In this document: positions 62,255 to 64,000 of the stretch, piece by piece | How the letters are laid out: each line of letters begins with the position of its first letter | Position numbering within the stretch: the stretch's first letter is position 1 | DNA from: Amorphochlora amoebiformis | Lineage: Eukaryota; Cercozoa; Chlorarachniophyceae | Direction: 5' to 3' | Length of the DNA: 64,000 bases | NCBI GenBank assembly: GCA_054601695.1 | Contig: BAAHQB010000215.1 | Location: 270,851 to 334,850, forward strand | The notes under the pieces: generated by a model | The model's database searches: none | The model's input: the letters and a program-made list of their open reading frames with translations, nothing else | What the model was told of the DNA's origin: nothing | Program-made: the position numbers and the translations under genes

Positions 62255-63347
62255 ATGGCTATACCTAAACCTCACCATTTGAGTTCCGTCGGTTCCGCCG
62301 GTTCCGTCAGTTCCGTGCAAACTCTCTCCCGCGTATGGCATTGGCGCACAAAACCAGTATGTCTGACCGGGGCTACAATAACCAAGTTGCGTCGCTTCAT
62401 CATTATGGTGCGAAGGTCGACCCTACTTTCCGAGCGTCTGGAGCAAGAGCAAAAACGTATGAAAGAAAGTGGAGACTGGAATTTCAACGTTCTGCGTCCA
62501 ACTTTGGACTGCAAAACAAGGCGGTCATCTACTCATGCGATGATTAAGCGCGCCATCCGGTTGAAGCAGATCTTTCCTTTGCTGAAATCCCACCTCAAAA
62601 CCACGCAGAAGAAAAATCTCCTGGTAGATATAGAGTGTGTTGTCCTTGGGGAAGTTGCTAAGATGCTGAAACCGTTCGCATCTGCAACCAAAGAGCTGAG
62701 CGGAACGAAGTACGTCACTGCATCTTTAGTAGTGAAGACTTGGAAACGCTTGATGATCACCTTCAAAAGACTTCATTCAAAAGACGGCGTCAGAACGCAA
62801 GGCCTGACCAGGTCCATCCTATGCTATCTCCAAGAAGTGTGGGATAAACATCTTGCCTCTTCTGACTCCATCTGGAAAGTGGCTTGCACTGTTGATCCAA
62901 ACTACAAGAAGCTAAAGTTCCTCAATGAAGAGGAAAAGGCAGATGCATGGGATGCCTTAGTGAGAGAGATGAAAACAGTTGGTGCCACTCTAGCATACGA
63001 TGATGATGCTGCATCTCCAGTGCATACAGACGATTAATTGGATTCTCTTTCTGAAGACAGCAACGGCCTCGATGACGTCGATTCTCCCATCGGATCGTCT
63101 CTCACACTAAGGGAGCGGATCGATATAGAAATTAGATCCTACAAGGACCAGAATATCGCAAAAAAGGAAAAGCCACTACAATGGTGGAATGCCAACAAGG
63201 AAACCTACAAAATACTGTCCCGCGTTGCAAGGTATTAACATAATATAATATAATATATGTATGTATATATATATGTATATATAATATTATATATATATAT
63301 GTGTGTATATATATTTATATAATATGTGTTATTAATATATGTACAAA

Positions 63348-63389
<42 letters not shown>

Positions 63390-63490
63390 TATATATATAT
63401 AATACATATATATATATATATATATATATAAATATTTATATATGTGTATAACGTATATAATATATATATATATATATGTATTTATATATA

Positions 63491-63549
<59 letters not shown>

Positions 63550-63735
63550 ATATATAAATAAATATTTATGCTGTATAGGGTATACTTGGGTATAAACGCG
63601 GCAAGCACACAGAGCGAAAGAACTTTTTCTGCAGCTAAGCAACTGACGAGTCTAGGAGTGGTCGTAGAAACAGGACTGGTGCAAAGCTTCTCGGTGCGAT
63701 GATTTACCTCAACGCTTGCAGCAAAGTACCTTGGT
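62255..63735 (+). pseudogene. hAT-family transposase remnant with TA-filled intron
   Basis: Family features in order: CKTRRSSTHAMIKR (the usual TRWNST motif with Trp replaced by Arg, one base change TGG to CGG), VAKMLKPFASATKELSG, KVACTVDPNYKKLKFL, PLQWWNANKETYKILSRVAR, then, after an intron 63232-63578 (GTATTA...ATAG, in phase), [19 protein letters not shown] and, one frame over, a GAMIYLN piece of the dimerisation domain. Breaks: in-frame TAA at 63035-63037, a frameshift at about 63645, and no N-terminal zinc finger or first catalytic Asp. The intact enzyme would cut and paste DNA in the nucleus; this copy cannot. The usable start of homology is about 62410; the upstream Ser/Val-rich part may be unrelated. 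Telomeric repeat begins within a few codons of the last recognisable residue. Confidence 0.88.
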
Positions 63736-63740
63736 TGTGG

Positions 63741-64000
63741 GTAGGGTTAGGGTTAGGGTTAGGGTTAGGGTTAGGGTTAGGGTTAGGGTTAGGGTTAGGG
63801 TTAGGGTTAGGGTTAGGGTTAGGGTTAGGGTTAGGGTTAGGGTTAGGGTTAGGGTTAGGGTTAGGGTTAGGGTTAGGGTTAGGGTTAGGGTTAGGGTTAG
63901 GGTTAGGGTTAGGGTTAGGGTTAGGGTTAGGGTTAGGGTTAGGGTTAGGGTTAGGGTTAGGGTTAGGGTTAGGGTTAGGGTTAGGGTTAGGGTTAGGGTT
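63741..64000 (+). repeat. Telomere, about 43 perfect TTAGGG units
   Basis: Uninterrupted TTAGGG to the end of the window, G-rich strand running 5'-3' outward, as expected for a right chromosome end. No variant unit is seen. Confidence 0.97.

Overview
This is a eukaryotic chromosome end. The + strand finishes in about 43 uninterrupted TTAGGG units (63741-64000), oriented as a right-hand telomere. It is preceded by degenerate telomere-like subtelomeric repeat (61010-61755) and a broken hAT transposase. Most of the window is (TA)n microsatellite plus minisatellites, so nearly all long open frames are repeat artefacts. The real coding sequence is cut into very small exons (mostly 13-130 nt) separated by GT-AG introns made largely of TA tracts. 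I rebuilt genes by joining exons that keep phase across each junction and match known families. The organism looks like an intron-rich protist with TTAGGG telomeres, a selenocysteine glutathione peroxidase and AATAAA signals. An ichthyosporean-like holozoan or a stramenopile would fit, but the sequence alone does not decide.

Layout: 1-10.8 kb is repeats, interstitial telomeric sequence and a few unassigned exon-like pieces. 10.87-21.04 kb (+) is a purple acid phosphatase, 17 exons, all five metal-binding motifs present. 21.06-22.07 kb is CTAG-rich intergenic DNA. 22.3-22.95 kb has exon-like pieces of an unidentified minus-strand gene. 24.08-30.32 kb (+) is a leucine-rich-repeat protein. 30.35-31.77 kb is a convergent intergenic region. 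31.77-45.30 kb (-) is a D-galactonate dehydratase of the enolase superfamily, 19 exons, about 397 residues. 45.3-48.7 kb is the space before the divergent gene. 48.69-51.23 kb (+) is a glutathione peroxidase, 8 exons, 198 residues, with UGA at the selenocysteine position and a 13-nt microexon. 52.87-59.06 kb (-) has exons of at least two unrecognised genes, one ending in a coiled coil. 59.1-64 kb is minisatellite, subtelomere, hAT remnant and telomere.

The genes show no common pathway. The window is most informative about genome structure: TA-tract introns without clear polypyrimidine tracts, minisatellites starting at or spanning splice sites, partial exon copies in neighbouring introns, and a telomere sitting on a transposase coding region. 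Exon limits come from reading splice sites by eye and need transcript confirmation.
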